In this document: one piece after another, positions 16,234 through 25,098 of the stretch | How the letters are laid out: every line of letters begins with the position of its first letter | How positions within the stretch are numbered: position 1 is the first letter of the stretch | Assembly: GCA_021787365.1 (NCBI GenBank) | Contig: JAJYMB010000130.1 | Location: 1-64,000 of the forward strand | Direction: 5' to 3' | Length of the DNA stretch: 64,000 nt | From: Actinomycetes bacterium | GTDB lineage: Bacteria; Actinomycetota; Acidimicrobiia; Acidimicrobiales; Palsa-688 | Notes under the pieces: model-generated | Databases searched by the model: none | What the model was told of the DNA's origin: nothing | The model's input: the letters and a program-made list of their open reading frames with translations, nothing else | Made by a program: the position numbers and the translations under genes

Positions 16234-17436
16234 GTGCAGCCAAAGCCACCCGTCCGTGCCCTCACTCTGGGCGTTGCAGCACCCCACCCGCTCGGAGAGC
16301 AAGAAGTCCGCCGGGCGGCGGAGATCATCGAGCGCGCGGGTGCCGCCTTCGCCGCCGAAGGCTACGAGGTCCAGACGCTGCGGCTGTCTACCAGGCCAGT
16401 TCTCGGCGACCTCGCCGGTTGGGGCCGCGAGGAGCTCGCCCAGTACGCCTGCGACCTCCAAGCGGCCCTCGACCGAGCCGGGGTGGGCTTCTGCTCGCTC
16501 GGGCCGGCGCCGGTGGGGGCGGCCCCCGAAGCGGCCGCGGCGCTGGTGGACATGCTCGCGCCTGGTGTGGTACCCCACGCTGGGCGCGGCAACCCGGCCC
16601 TCTCCGCTTCGGTCATGGTCTCCACACCAGAGCACGGCGTGCACGCGGGCGCCGCGCGTGCCGCCGCCGACGCGATGCTCGCCCTGGCGGAGCGGACCGA
16701 CCAGGGCCTCGGCAACTTCAACTTTGCCGCGCTGGGTTGCGTCCCACCAGGCACGCCCTTTTTCCCGGCCGCGTACCACGCCGGCCCGACCTCCCTGACC
16801 GTCGCTTTGCAGGGCGCAGGCGTGGTGGCCGAAGCCCTCCAGGCGGGCGCCGAGCTCGGCGAGGTGGAAGGCAGGGTGAGGGCAAAGCTGGCGGAGGTCG
16901 CCGGCCCGGTAGTAGCGCTGGCCGAGCGGTCCGCCGGCGGGCTCGGTGCCTGTTTCGGCGGGGTCGACCTGTCGCCGGCTCCCGACGGCGACGACAGCAT
17001 CGCAGGGGCGATCGAGCTTGCGGGCCACGGGCGCTTTGGCGCCCCCGGCACGCTGGCGCTGGCGGCCGCCGTCACTGCCGGAGTCCGTTCGACGGGGCTG
17101 CCGGGTTGCGGGTACTGCGGGCTCATGCTGCCGGTCATGGAGGACTCGGTGCTCGCCCGCCGGTGGGAGGAGGGCCTCGTCGGCATAGACCAGCTGCTGG
17201 CCTGGTCGGCTGTGTGCGGCACGGGCCTCGACACCGTACCCGTGCCTGGCGACTCCCCGCCCGAGGTGCTGGCGGAGGTCATTTGCGACATGGCCAGCCT
17301 GGCCGCCCGCCTCCAAAAGCCGTTGTCGGCCCGCTTGCTGCCCGTGCCGGGCAGGAGCGCCGGCGAGCGCAGCGACTTCAGCTCGCCGTACCTGGTCAAC
17401 ACCGTTATAAAGCCGCTCTCCCCGCCGGCGCGGTAG
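16234..17436 (+). CDS. DUF711 (UPF0210-like) family protein
   Basis: A 400-residue protein of the DUF711 family, whose fold resembles glycyl-radical enzymes although the function is unknown. Recognisable stretches are FNFAALGCVPPGTPFFPAAYH, taken as two parts around the proline pair, GCGYCGLMLPVMEDSVLA and SAVCGTGLDTVPVPGD. No signal peptide. GTG 16234 begins right after the HxlR stop, so it is probably the target gene of that regulator together with the divergent protease. The last base triplets overlap the promoter of the following gene. Confidence 0.85.
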   Translation: MQPKPPVRALTLGVAAPHPLGEQEVRRAAEIIERAGAAFAAEGYEVQTLRLSTRPVLGDLAGWGREELAQYACDLQAALDRAGVGFCSLGPAPVGAAPEAAAALVDMLAPGVVPHAGRGNPALSASVMVSTPEHGVHAGAARAAADAMLALAERTDQGLGNFNFAALGCVPPGTPFFPAAYHAGPTSLTVALQGAGVVAEALQAGAELGEVEGRVRAKLAEVAGPVVALAERSAGGLGACFGGVDLSPAPDGDDSIAGAIELAGHGRFGAPGTLALAAAVTAGVRSTGLPGCGYCGLMLPVMEDSVLARRWEEGLVGIDQLLAWSAVCGTGLDTVPVPGDSPPEVLAEVICDMASLAARLQKPLSARLLPVPGRSAGERSDFSSPYLVNTVIKPLSPPAR

Positions 17437-17446
17437 GTTCACCTAC
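17433..17446 (+). promoter_or_regulatory. Promoter -10 box inside a palindrome, leaderless start
   Basis: TAGGTT (17434-17439) ends 7 nt before ATG 17447 with no Shine-Dalgarno. The box lies within the inverted repeat GTAGGT-TC-ACCTAC and overlaps the DUF711 stop codon. A repressor bound here would block initiation; no regulator is assigned. Confidence 0.5.
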
Positions 17447-18454
17447 ATGAAGTACACCCACCTCGGCCGTACAGGCCTTTCTGTAAGCCGTTTGTGCCTC
17501 GGCACCATGAACTTCGGCCCTCTCACCGACGAGCCGACGGCGTTCGCGATCATGGACCGCGCCCACGAGACCGGTGTCAACTTTTTCGACACCGCCAATG
17601 TCTACGGCCGGCGCCAGAGCCCACCCGGGCAGGTGGCCGGCAAGGACGAGTCGCACGCCGGGTGGACGGAGGAGATCGTGGGCCGGTGGTTTGCCCAGGG
17701 CGGTGGCCGGCGTGAGCGGACCGTTCTGGCCACCAAGGTCTACGGCAACATGAGCGACTGGCCCAACGAAGCCCGCCTGTCCGCTCTCAACATAAAGAGA
17801 GCTTGCGAGGCCTCGCTGCGCCGGCTCCAGACCGACTACATCGACCTTTACCAGATGCACCACATCGACCGGGACACCCCCTGGGACGAGATCTGGGAGG
17901 CGATGGAGGTCCTCCGCCACCAGGGCAAGATCCTCTACGTCGGTTCGTCCAACTTCGGTGGCTGGCACATAGCTCAGGCCCAAGAGCCCGCCAAGGCGCG
18001 CAATTTCCTTGGCCTCGTGAGCGAGCAATCGCTCTACAACTTGATCGTGCGCGACGTCGAGCGCGAAGTGCTGCCGGCTGCCGAGTTCTACGGGCTCGGC
18101 GTCATCCCCTGGTCGCCGCTCCAAGGCGGCCTCCTCGGGGGCGCGGCCCGCAAGACCCGTGAGGGCAAGCGCCGGGTCGAAGGCAGGTCGAAGGAGATGC
18201 TGGAGGCTAGGCGTGCCCAGGTCGAAAGCTACGAGGACTTCTGCGACGAGCTAGGCGCCGAGCCGGCAACCGTCGCGCTCGCCTGGTTGCTCACCCGACC
18301 GGCGGTGGCCGCGCCCATCATCGGGCCGAGGACGCCCGAACAGTTTGAAAGTGCGCTCGCCGCCGTTGACTTGGACCTGGACGACAAGTCCCTTGCCCGT
18401 CTGGACGAGATTTTCCCCGGTTACAAGACGGCGCCCGAAGACTACGCCTGGTAA
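17447..18454 (+). CDS. Aldo/keto reductase
   Basis: A 335-residue NADPH-dependent oxidoreductase of the YhdN/tas-like AKR group. The catalytic tetrad is visible: D48 and Y53 (FFDTANVYG), K97 (ATKVYG), H138 (YQMHHID). The C-terminal cofactor segment IIGPRTPEQFESAL is present. Substrate unknown. It appears to have its own promoter at the end of the DUF711 gene rather than to depend on readthrough. Confidence 0.92.
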   Translation: MKYTHLGRTGLSVSRLCLGTMNFGPLTDEPTAFAIMDRAHETGVNFFDTANVYGRRQSPPGQVAGKDESHAGWTEEIVGRWFAQGGGRRERTVLATKVYGNMSDWPNEARLSALNIKRACEASLRRLQTDYIDLYQMHHIDRDTPWDEIWEAMEVLRHQGKILYVGSSNFGGWHIAQAQEPAKARNFLGLVSEQSLYNLIVRDVEREVLPAAEFYGLGVIPWSPLQGGLLGGAARKTREGKRRVEGRSKEMLEARRAQVESYEDFCDELGAEPATVALAWLLTRPAVAAPIIGPRTPEQFESALAAVDLDLDDKSLARLDEIFPGYKTAPEDYAW

Positions 18455-18587
18455 CGACCGCGAAAAAACAAGCCCTGGAGGAGCGGCGGCGAGCGCCGGT
18501 AGGCAACTTTCTACTTGGCGCCTGCTGCCGCGTCCCCCAGGTCGTCAGAATTGAGCTCGGCGCGCCCGTAACTAAGCTGCGAGGGCG

Positions 18588-19742
18588 ATGAAGGCGGCGT
18601 CGTCGCTGGTAGTGGGGCTCGGTGCGCTCGAGGCTGCTGAGCGGGCGGCGGGAGAGGTGCTGGTCGGGCTCGGGGGCGTGCCCGACCTGGCCGTCCTGTT
18701 CGCCAGCAGCAACTACTGGGACGAAGCGGGGTCGCTGCTCGGCGAACTGCGCGCCGCGCTCGGTTCGGTGCCCCTCGTCGGTTGCGTGGCACAAGGCGTG
18801 ATCGGCCGGGGCCGCGAGGTCGAGGACGAGCCCGCCGTCTCGTTGTGGGTGGCCAACGGTTTTGCGGCGCCGGTCGAGACCTTTGCCGTCGAGTACCTGG
18901 CTACGGCGAGCGGGGGTCTCTTCGCCGGCCACCGATTCGAGGCAGGAGGCGGACCGTACCTGGTCTTCAGTGACCCCTTCAGCCTTCCTTTAGAGGAGCT
19001 CCTCCTGCACTTGAACACCAACGTCCCGGGCGCCCTGGTCGCTGGCGGTGTGGCGAGCGGAGGGTTGCAGCGGCGGCGCTCGGAGCTGTTCTTGGACGGG
19101 GAGGTCCTCCACGAAGGGGCAATCGGGGCACACCTGCCCGGCGGCCAGGCCGACCTCTTGGTCTCCCAGGGGTGCCGGCCACTCGGCAACCCCTACACGG
19201 TGACCAAGGCGGACGGCCGCATGGTGGTCGAGGTCGGGGGTCGTCCAGCCTACGAACGGCTAGAGCGGCTGGTGGCTGACATCCCCGAAGCCGAACGCGC
19301 CCTGCTGGCGGGCGGAGGCCTGCTCCTCGGCGTCGCCATGGACGAGTACCGCGACCGGCAGGGCCGGGGCGATTTCTTGGCGCGCGGGGTGCTCGGGGTT
19401 GACCCTGAGACCGGTAGCGTCCTTGTGGCCGGTGAAGTCGAGGTGGGGCAGACGGTCCAGTTCCTGGCCCGGGATGCCGCCTCTGCCGAACAGGACCTCG
19501 GGGACGCCCTGGAGCGCGAGGTGGTCGCGCTGGCGGGCCGGGAGCCAGCCGGCGTATTGCTGTTCACGTGCAACGGGCGCGGCTCGCGCCTTTTCCCCAC
19601 ATCCGACCACGATGCCGGCATGGTCGCCAAGATCCTCGGCCCTGTCCCGACGGCCGGCTTCTTCGCGGCCGGCGAACTGGGCCCCGTCGGCGGCAAGAAC
19701 TTCCTGCACGCCTTCAGCGCTTCGCTCGCCGTCTTGCGCTGA
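18588..19742 (+). CDS. FIST N/C domain protein
   Basis: A 384-residue protein with the FIST_N domain (residues 1-200; AVLFASSNYWDEAG, LVGCVAQGVIGRG) and FIST_C domain (about 225-370; GVLLFTCNGRG, GFFAAGELGPVGGKNFLH). FIST proteins are thought to bind small ligands such as amino acids in signalling. No transmitter or membrane part is present. TAAGCT at 18573-18578 lies 9 nt before the ATG, suggesting a very short leader. Stand-alone gene. Confidence 0.9.
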   Translation: MKAASSLVVGLGALEAAERAAGEVLVGLGGVPDLAVLFASSNYWDEAGSLLGELRAALGSVPLVGCVAQGVIGRGREVEDEPAVSLWVANGFAAPVETFAVEYLATASGGLFAGHRFEAGGGPYLVFSDPFSLPLEELLLHLNTNVPGALVAGGVASGGLQRRRSELFLDGEVLHEGAIGAHLPGGQADLLVSQGCRPLGNPYTVTKADGRMVVEVGGRPAYERLERLVADIPEAERALLAGGGLLLGVAMDEYRDRQGRGDFLARGVLGVDPETGSVLVAGEVEVGQTVQFLARDAASAEQDLGDALEREVVALAGREPAGVLLFTCNGRGSRLFPTSDHDAGMVAKILGPVPTAGFFAAGELGPVGGKNFLHAFSASLAVLR

Positions 19743-19785
19743 GACGAGGGCGCGGGCGCGGCGTTTGGCTCCTAGCGGAGGCTGG

Positions 19786-20298
19786 TCACGGTGCCTCGCC
19801 CTCGGCCAGGGCACTCTGGCTCAGGCGTTCTGCCAGCTTTTCCAAAGCCGGGATGGCTGCGAAAACTGCTCGGCGCTCGGGCTCTTCGAGTTGTTCTAGT
19901 AGACGGGCGAGGGCGCTCGAGCGTTCTGAACGGACGCGCTCGAGCAATTTGGCGGCTTTCTTGGTCGCCTCGACTCGCCGCGCCCTTTTGTCGTCCGGGT
20001 CGGCGCGCGTGTGCAGGAGCCCCGCCTCTTCGAGCTTGGGCACGAGGCGTGACACCATGGTCGGGTTGAGCCCGCAAAACGAGGCGAAGTCGGACATCCT
20101 GGCCGGCCCCCGTCGCGCCGCCACTACCAGCATGTCGACCTCGGTGGGGGTGAGCGTGCCAGCCGCGGCCGTCGGCCCGAGCCGCCGCGACATCTTGGAC
20201 ACGGCGATACGGAGCCGGGCAGCTTCGGTGGCCCCGGGCTCGCCGGCGCTAGGCAGTGCCGTGTTGCCGGTCGGCTCGGCCCCGGCTGTGCCTCTCAC
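19786..20298 (-). CDS. MarR-family transcriptional regulator
   Basis: A 170-residue winged-helix repressor. The DNA-binding part is LTPTEVDMLVVAARRG, MSDFASFCGLNPTMVSRLVPKLEEAGLL and the basic wing PDDKRARRVE. About 45 N-terminal residues precede the helical core. GTG 20298 is used because TAAGCT lies 6 nt upstream (leaderless). It sits downstream of, and on the same strand as, a drug-exporter-like gene, which is a classic MarR target arrangement. Confidence 0.9.
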   Translation of the reverse strand: MRGTAGAEPTGNTALPSAGEPGATEAARLRIAVSKMSRRLGPTAAAGTLTPTEVDMLVVAARRGPARMSDFASFCGLNPTMVSRLVPKLEEAGLLHTRADPDDKRARRVEATKKAAKLLERVRSERSSALARLLEQLEEPERRAVFAAIPALEKLAERLSQSALAEGEAP

Positions 20299-20304
20299 GC
20301 CACC

Positions 20305-20331
20305 AGCTTACTACTTGCTTGTCGGCAAGCA
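20305..20331 (-). promoter_or_regulatory. MarR promoter and overlapping inverted repeat
   Basis: On the minus strand TAAGCT (20310-20305) ends 6 nt before GTG 20298. Just upstream TGCTTG (20316-20321) and CAAGCA (20326-20331) form a perfect inverted repeat with a 4-bp spacer, where RNA polymerase would bind. Probable autoregulatory operator. Confidence 0.5.
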
Positions 20332-20374
20332 TTCGATTTCGGGGAGGCGCCCGGCGCGCGGTAGGGCGGGGGCG

Positions 20375-21805
20375 TCAGTGGGCGACGAGCGGCTGGGGGG
20401 CCTCGGCACCGCCGGCCGCCTGGCCCTCGCGCCCGTCGGGGACGAGGTAGACAAGGGGGGCCATACAGGCCAGGAGCGCAGCCAGCACGAAGAACGACTT
20501 CCCCAAGGTGGCGGCCTCGTGGCCCGTGTGCGCGGCGAGGGAGGTGGCAAGGGCGATGCCGATGATCGCTCCACCTTGACGTGCGGCGCCTCGTAGGCCA
20601 GTTATGGCGCCGACGTCGTCGGGGGCCAACTCGATCGAAGCGTTGTTGGCGGCCGGCGCCGAGAGCCCGGTGCCGAGCCCGGTGAGGGTCGCGCCGGCGG
20701 CCAGCCACAGGTAGGGCGAGACCCAGAGCGGCGGCGAAGCGATCATGGCGAGGCCGCCGGCTATGAGCGCTATGCCGCCGATGATGGGCAACCGGTAGCC
20801 GGTGCGGTGGATGAGCCAGGAGGCCGAGACGGCGAGCAAGATCTCGCCAATGGCACGCGCAGTGAGCAGAGTGCCGGCCGAAAGAGGGGAGAGGCCGTAG
20901 CGGTCCTCCGAGAACAGCGGGACGAGCGACCCGAAGCCGATGGCACAGGCGCCCCACACCAGGTTGATGGCGTTGGTGGCCGCGAACGCGCGGCCCCGCA
21001 GCAGGTGGAGCGGGATAAGGGGGTCTTCGGAGCGAGCGCAATGGCGGAGGAACGCCCAGCCGCTCGCGACCGACAAGGCGAAGGGGAAGGCGAAGCCGGG
21101 GGAAGTGACCCCGGCACCGGGGTTGCCGAGGTCGGTCACTGCCATCATGATGCCGAGCACCGCGGCCCCCATGAGCAGCGCCCCGAGCACGTCAGGCCGC
21201 GCCGGGTGGCGCTCGGACTTGGGGAGGTAGTGCCAGGCCAGGAGGGTGAAGGCGGCGCCGATGGGCACGTTGACCAGGAACAGGCCCCGCCAGCTCCAGG
21301 TGGCGAGGACAACCCCGCCGGCTATGGGCCCGACCAACGCCCCGAGCGGGAAGATGCTAGAGAAAAGGCCTAGGGCCCGGTGGCGGTGCTCGCCGAAGGT
21401 GTCCATCACGATCCCGCTCGCGGAAGGCATGAAGGCTGCCCCGCCCGCCGCCTGGACAACTCGTAGGCCGATCAGCATGCCGATGTTGCTGGAGAGGCCG
21501 CACAATAAGGAGCTACCAGTGAACAAGACGGCGGCGACGAGGAACACCCGCTTGCGCCCAAAGGTGTCGGCAACTCTCCCGGCTATGGGCATCGCCACCA
21601 CCAGCCCCAGCTGGTAGCCGGTCATGGCCCAGCTGGCCCAGTTGATGCTGGTACCCAGGGCATGCCGCAGCGTCGGCAGCCCGGTCGAGACGATCGTGCC
21701 GTCGAGCGACGACATGAAGAGGGCTATCGAGACGACTGCGAACAGCAACCACGGAGGCCGCCCGGGCCTCCCCGGCGGCTCCGTCTCGACGCTGCTCACC
21801 TTCAC
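20375..21805 (-). CDS. MFS multidrug exporter, DHA2 (14-TM, EmrB/QacA) family
   Basis: A 476-residue integral membrane antiporter, predicted to extrude hydrophobic compounds. It has about 14 hydrophobic segments, the DHA2 start LDGTIVSTGLPTL, motif A GRVADTFGRKRVF between TM2 and TM3, and antiporter motif C-like GPIAGG. The MarR gene lies 76 bp downstream on the same strand and probably controls it. The promoter region (21806-22039) contains a direct repeat but no clear -10/-35. Confidence 0.88.
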   Translation of the reverse strand: MKVSSVETEPPGRPGRPPWLLFAVVSIALFMSSLDGTIVSTGLPTLRHALGTSINWASWAMTGYQLGLVVAMPIAGRVADTFGRKRVFLVAAVLFTGSSLLCGLSSNIGMLIGLRVVQAAGGAAFMPSASGIVMDTFGEHRHRALGLFSSIFPLGALVGPIAGGVVLATWSWRGLFLVNVPIGAAFTLLAWHYLPKSERHPARPDVLGALLMGAAVLGIMMAVTDLGNPGAGVTSPGFAFPFALSVASGWAFLRHCARSEDPLIPLHLLRGRAFAATNAINLVWGACAIGFGSLVPLFSEDRYGLSPLSAGTLLTARAIGEILLAVSASWLIHRTGYRLPIIGGIALIAGGLAMIASPPLWVSPYLWLAAGATLTGLGTGLSAPAANNASIELAPDDVGAITGLRGAARQGGAIIGIALATSLAAHTGHEAATLGKSFFVLAALLACMAPLVYLVPDGREGQAAGGAEAPQPLVAH

Positions 21806-21981
21806 TGCCTCCTCGAGCGCCGGCGCGAACGGACCACCAATCGCGCTGGGCGCGGCGACCCGAAAGACCGGCGACGCTGCCTTGACACCGTCCCGGCTAC
21901 AGGGTACCCGAAGGTGGGGCTGGGAGCAATCGTTTTTTCAGGGAAGGTCTCCCCAGAGCCGCTACGGCCAGGGTGGCCCCC

Positions 21982-22020
21982 GCCTCTTCGCCGGCGGGGT
22001 CACCTCTTCGCCAGCGGGTC
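21982..22020. repeat. 20-bp imperfect direct repeat, 2 copies
   Basis: CCTCTTCGCCGGCGGGGTCA is followed at once by a near copy (CCTCTTCGCCAGCGGGTC). It lies between the LacI-type gene end and the exporter start. No function is apparent. Confidence 0.6.
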
Positions 22021-22039
22021 GCCGGCCTTCCCTCGCGCC

Positions 22040-23056
22040 TCAGGCGGTCTTGGGGGGAGCTGTGGAGGAGCGCAGCACGAGCTCGGGCTTGGGTTCGCGG
22101 ACCACTAGGTCCTGCGCGGGCTTGCCCCCGAGTTGGTCGATGAGCGAGCGCACGGCCTGGAGGCCAACTTGGTAGTAGGGCATCTTGACGGTGGTGAGCG
22201 CCGGCCAGGTGTGCTCCGCCACCCACTCGTCGTGGTAGGCGACCACCGAGATCTCCGAGGGGACGTCGACACCGGCCCGGCGCAGGGCGGTCAGGGCGCC
22301 GATCGCGCCGTTGACGTTGGCCACGACCACGCCGGTTGGCCGGGCGCCCGTGCCGAGGAGGCTCTCGATGGCGCGCTCGGCAGCCTCGGGGGTGTAGCCG
22401 AGCCGGCACACGAGGCTTTCGCGCCGGCGGAGGCCCGCCTCGTGGAGGGCGAGGGCGTACCCGTGCTCGCGCCGGCGGGCGATGTCGCTGTGGGGGACGC
22501 CCCCGATCAGCGCGATGCGCTTGTGGCCGAGTGCGATCAGGTGTTCGGTTGCCAACTTGGCGCCGGTGACGTCGTCGAGGACCACCGACCCCCGCCGCCC
22601 GGGGGTGCGTGACGTGACGAGCACCACCCTGGCGTCGTTGGCCACCAGGCTCTCCAGGGCCTGGTCAGAGAGGTCGTCGTGACGCTGCAGCACGAAGCCG
22701 TCGACGCGCCCTTCGCCCACCAGGCGCCGGAGCGTGTCGCTACCTGCCGTTATCGTGTCTGCCAGGCCGATCAGCACCGTGTAGTCGGCTTCCTCGGCTG
22801 CTTGCGTGGCGCCGGCAAGGAGGTCGGCGAAGAGGGGGCTGCTGACGTTGGGGGTGATGAGCGCGAGAGCCTTGGAACGTGCGAGCCGCAGTGCGCGCCC
22901 GGCGTAATTGGCCGTGTAGTTGAGCTCCTTGGCGACCTGGAGCACCCGCTGGCGGGTCTCCTCGCGGGCGCGGACAGTGGGGTCCCCGTTCAAGACGCGC
23001 GAGACGACCGAGACGGAAACACCCGCCTGCCGGGCGATCTCAGTCAGCTTGGCCAT
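22040..23056 (-). CDS. LacI-family transcriptional regulator (downstream member)
   Basis: A 338-residue repressor with N-terminal LacI helix-turn-helix (KLTEIARQAGVSVSVVSRVLNG), hinge (RALRLARSKALALITPN) and PBP1-type effector domain ending at residue 338. ATG 23056 matches the family N-terminus; longer frames add unlikely sequence. It is the last gene of a minus-strand series LacI, SBP, two permeases, LacI. Two LacI regulators therefore bracket one importer. The effector is probably the transported sugar or its breakdown product. Confidence 0.9.
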   Translation of the reverse strand: MAKLTEIARQAGVSVSVVSRVLNGDPTVRAREETRQRVLQVAKELNYTANYAGRALRLARSKALALITPNVSSPLFADLLAGATQAAEEADYTVLIGLADTITAGSDTLRRLVGEGRVDGFVLQRHDDLSDQALESLVANDARVVLVTSRTPGRRGSVVLDDVTGAKLATEHLIALGHKRIALIGGVPHSDIARRREHGYALALHEAGLRRRESLVCRLGYTPEAAERAIESLLGTGARPTGVVVANVNGAIGALTALRRAGVDVPSEISVVAYHDEWVAEHTWPALTTVKMPYYQVGLQAVRSLIDQLGGKPAQDLVVREPKPELVLRSSTAPPKTA

Positions 23057-23083
23057 GGCACTTAGCGCGCTCCCTTCCTGGTG

Positions 23084-23119
23084 CTGCCGCCGGCAGGGCC
23101 TTCCGCCGGGTTGCCCGGC
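23084..23119 (-). promoter_or_regulatory. Two GC stem-loops between permease and LacI gene
   Basis: CTGCCG-C-CGGCAG (23084-23096) and GCCGGG-TTG-CCCGGC (23105-23119) are perfect inverted repeats in the 133-bp gap. No U-tract follows on the minus strand. They may reduce readthrough from the permease genes or act as operator sites. Confidence 0.4.
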
Positions 23120-23189
23120 TCGTAGACGGCGTCCCTCCGAACTGTCGGGGGGCATGCAACCGGGGGAAGGCGGCCTGTCGTGGCACTAG

Positions 23190-24026
23190 CTACCCCTTCA
23201 CGGACCCCGCGGTGAGCCCCGAGGAAACCGCTTTGCGGAAGATGATGACCAACGCGGCGATCGGCACCGTGGCCAGCACGCTGGCAGCAAAGTAAGCGCC
23301 GTAGGGCACCGTGAACTGAGCCCCGAAGGAGGCGATCCCTACCGGGATCGTCTTTTTCCCGAAGTCGAACGAGAGCGCCATCAAGAACTCGGTCCAAGCC
23401 GCTGTGAACGTGAAGACGCCCGCGGTGAAGATACCCGGTGTTACCTGGGGAACCATGATCTGTACCAGCGTCCGCACCGCCCCGGCGCCGTCGATGCGGG
23501 CGCTTTCCTCCATCGACCTCGAGATACCGAGGAAATAGTTGCGGAGGATCCAGATCGCGAACGGCAAGTTGAACGCCGTATATGGGAGTATCAGCGCCTG
23601 GTAGGTATTGAGCCAGCCGATGGTACGCATCGCGACGTACAAGGAAGGCACCACTGCGATCGTCGGGAAGACCGAGATCATGAGAAGGGAAACCATAACC
23701 GGGTACTTGCCCCGGACCGGCAGGCGCCCGAGAGAGTAGCCGGCCAGGATCCCGAGCGTGAGCACCAGGGCCGTCGAGCAAGTGGCTACGACGAACGAGT
23801 TCAAGATGAAACCGCCGAAGCCATCGCTGAACGCCTGGTTGTAGCTCGAGGTTGCAATGGGGATGGGGAAGAGCTGGGGCGGGCTCGCGCTCACGTTGCC
23901 CTGTGACTTGAAACTCGACGCCAGCATCCAATAAAGGGGCAGGAGCACAAAAAGGGCGATCACGACCGAGCCTACGGTCGGGATGTTGACCCAGCGTCTC
24001 CAGCCGTGTTGAAAACGCATACTCAT
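23190..24026 (-). CDS. Sugar ABC transporter permease, MalG type
   Basis: A 278-residue inner-membrane permease with six hydrophobic helices. The EAA loop that contacts the ATPase is EESARIDGAGAVRTLVQIMVP (two adjoining parts around the glycine). ATG 24026 overlaps the previous gene's TAA by one base (TAATG), showing translational coupling. It pairs with the MalF-type permease. No ATPase gene is in this cluster, so a shared MsiK-like ATPase encoded elsewhere is likely, as known for actinobacterial sugar importers. Confidence 0.9.
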   Translation of the reverse strand: MSMRFQHGWRRWVNIPTVGSVVIALFVLLPLYWMLASSFKSQGNVSASPPQLFPIPIATSSYNQAFSDGFGGFILNSFVVATCSTALVLTLGILAGYSLGRLPVRGKYPVMVSLLMISVFPTIAVVPSLYVAMRTIGWLNTYQALILPYTAFNLPFAIWILRNYFLGISRSMEESARIDGAGAVRTLVQIMVPQVTPGIFTAGVFTFTAAWTEFLMALSFDFGKKTIPVGIASFGAQFTVPYGAYFAASVLATVPIAALVIIFRKAVSSGLTAGSVKG

Positions 24027-24976
24027 TAGGCGGGCACCTCCTCGCTCCCGACCTGCTGCTTGAAGGCACGCAAGAATACAAGGCACATGATGACCACTAT
24101 CACTGCAGTGCTTACGGCCACCGCAGCTCCCGGGCCGAAGTCGATGTTGGTGAACATCGTGTTGTAGGCGAGGATGGCGAGGGACTGGGTGGAGGTGCCC
24201 GGGCCACCGTTGGTGAGCACGTAGGGCAGGTCGAAAAGGCCGAAGGCTTGTAGGACGCGGAAGAGGACCGCGATGCCTATGGTCGGGCGGAGGAGGGGCA
24301 GTGTGATCCGCCAGAACGTCTTCCACCCAGAGGCCCCGTCCACCTCGGCGGCCTCGAAGAGCTCACGCGGGATCATGACGAGCCCTGCGAGGACGATTAT
24401 GGTCACGAAGGGGGTCGTCTTCCAGGCGTCGGCGACCATGAGGGCCACCGTTGCCGAGAAGGGGGTGCCGAGGGCATTGGGCCATAGGCCGTTCAATATC
24501 CCGTAGCTCGCGTTGTAGATGTAGCTCCACAGCTCGGCCGAGATCACGGTTATGAGCGACCAGGGGATGAGCAAGAGGGCCATCATCAGGCCCCTTCCTG
24601 CGGTGAGGCGCTCGAGGACAAGGGCGAAGATCGTGCCGATCACCATCTCGACCGCGACCGTCACGACCGTGTACAAGGTGGTCCACCACAGGGCGTGGTG
24701 CCAGAGCCCTGCGGTCACCATCGTGTGGTAGTTGGAGAGGGTCGCGCCGCTGAAACTGAAGCCGGCGGACGTGACGTTGACCTTCTCGAACGACATGAAG
24801 ATGGCGAAGAGTATGGGGGCGATCGTGACGATGCCGACGACCGCGAGTGCCGGAGCCGCAAACGTCCAGCCAAGGCGGGCATACTGGCGTTGGATCTGCT
24901 CACGGCGGATCTTGGGTGGGGCGGCGCGGCTGGGAGGGGCAACCACCTCACCAGGTGCCAACTCGGTAGATGCCAA
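24026..24976 (-). CDS. Sugar ABC transporter permease, MalF type
   Basis: A 316-residue permease with a 35-residue cytoplasmic start and six membrane helices. The EAA loop reads EAAEVDGASGWKTFWRITLP. It lies between the binding-protein gene (122 bp upstream, with a strong stem-loop in the gap) and the MalG-type permease, which it overlaps by one base. Confidence 0.9.
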   Translation of the reverse strand: MASTELAPGEVVAPPSRAAPPKIRREQIQRQYARLGWTFAAPALAVVGIVTIAPILFAIFMSFEKVNVTSAGFSFSGATLSNYHTMVTAGLWHHALWWTTLYTVVTVAVEMVIGTIFALVLERLTAGRGLMMALLLIPWSLITVISAELWSYIYNASYGILNGLWPNALGTPFSATVALMVADAWKTTPFVTIIVLAGLVMIPRELFEAAEVDGASGWKTFWRITLPLLRPTIGIAVLFRVLQAFGLFDLPYVLTNGGPGTSTQSLAILAYNTMFTNIDFGPGAAVAVSTAVIVVIMCLVFLRAFKQQVGSEEVPA

Positions 24977-25015
24977 TTGCGCTCCTTCCTTGCGCAGGCT
25001 CTAGGCGCGGACCGT

Positions 25016-25042
25016 GCTGGTGGCCCTTCATGGGCCACCAGC
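25016..25042 (-). promoter_or_regulatory. Strong stem-loop after binding-protein gene
   Basis: GCTGGTGGCCC (25016-25026) and GGGCCACCAGC (25032-25042) are perfectly complementary over 11 bp with a 5-nt loop. There is no U-tract. Placed between the binding-protein and permease genes, it probably shields the 3' end of the abundant binding-protein mRNA or stops part of the transcripts. Confidence 0.65.
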
Positions 25043-25098
25043 CTTGCCGCGTGACTTAGCGTTACACTTTCAGCTTCGCATCTAGAGGGTTGTTGTTG

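Noticed and set aside
21930-21945. T-rich stretch near 21933 as a terminator
   Set aside because: The T-run is on the plus strand, but both flanking genes are on the minus strand and no stem precedes it in the right direction.
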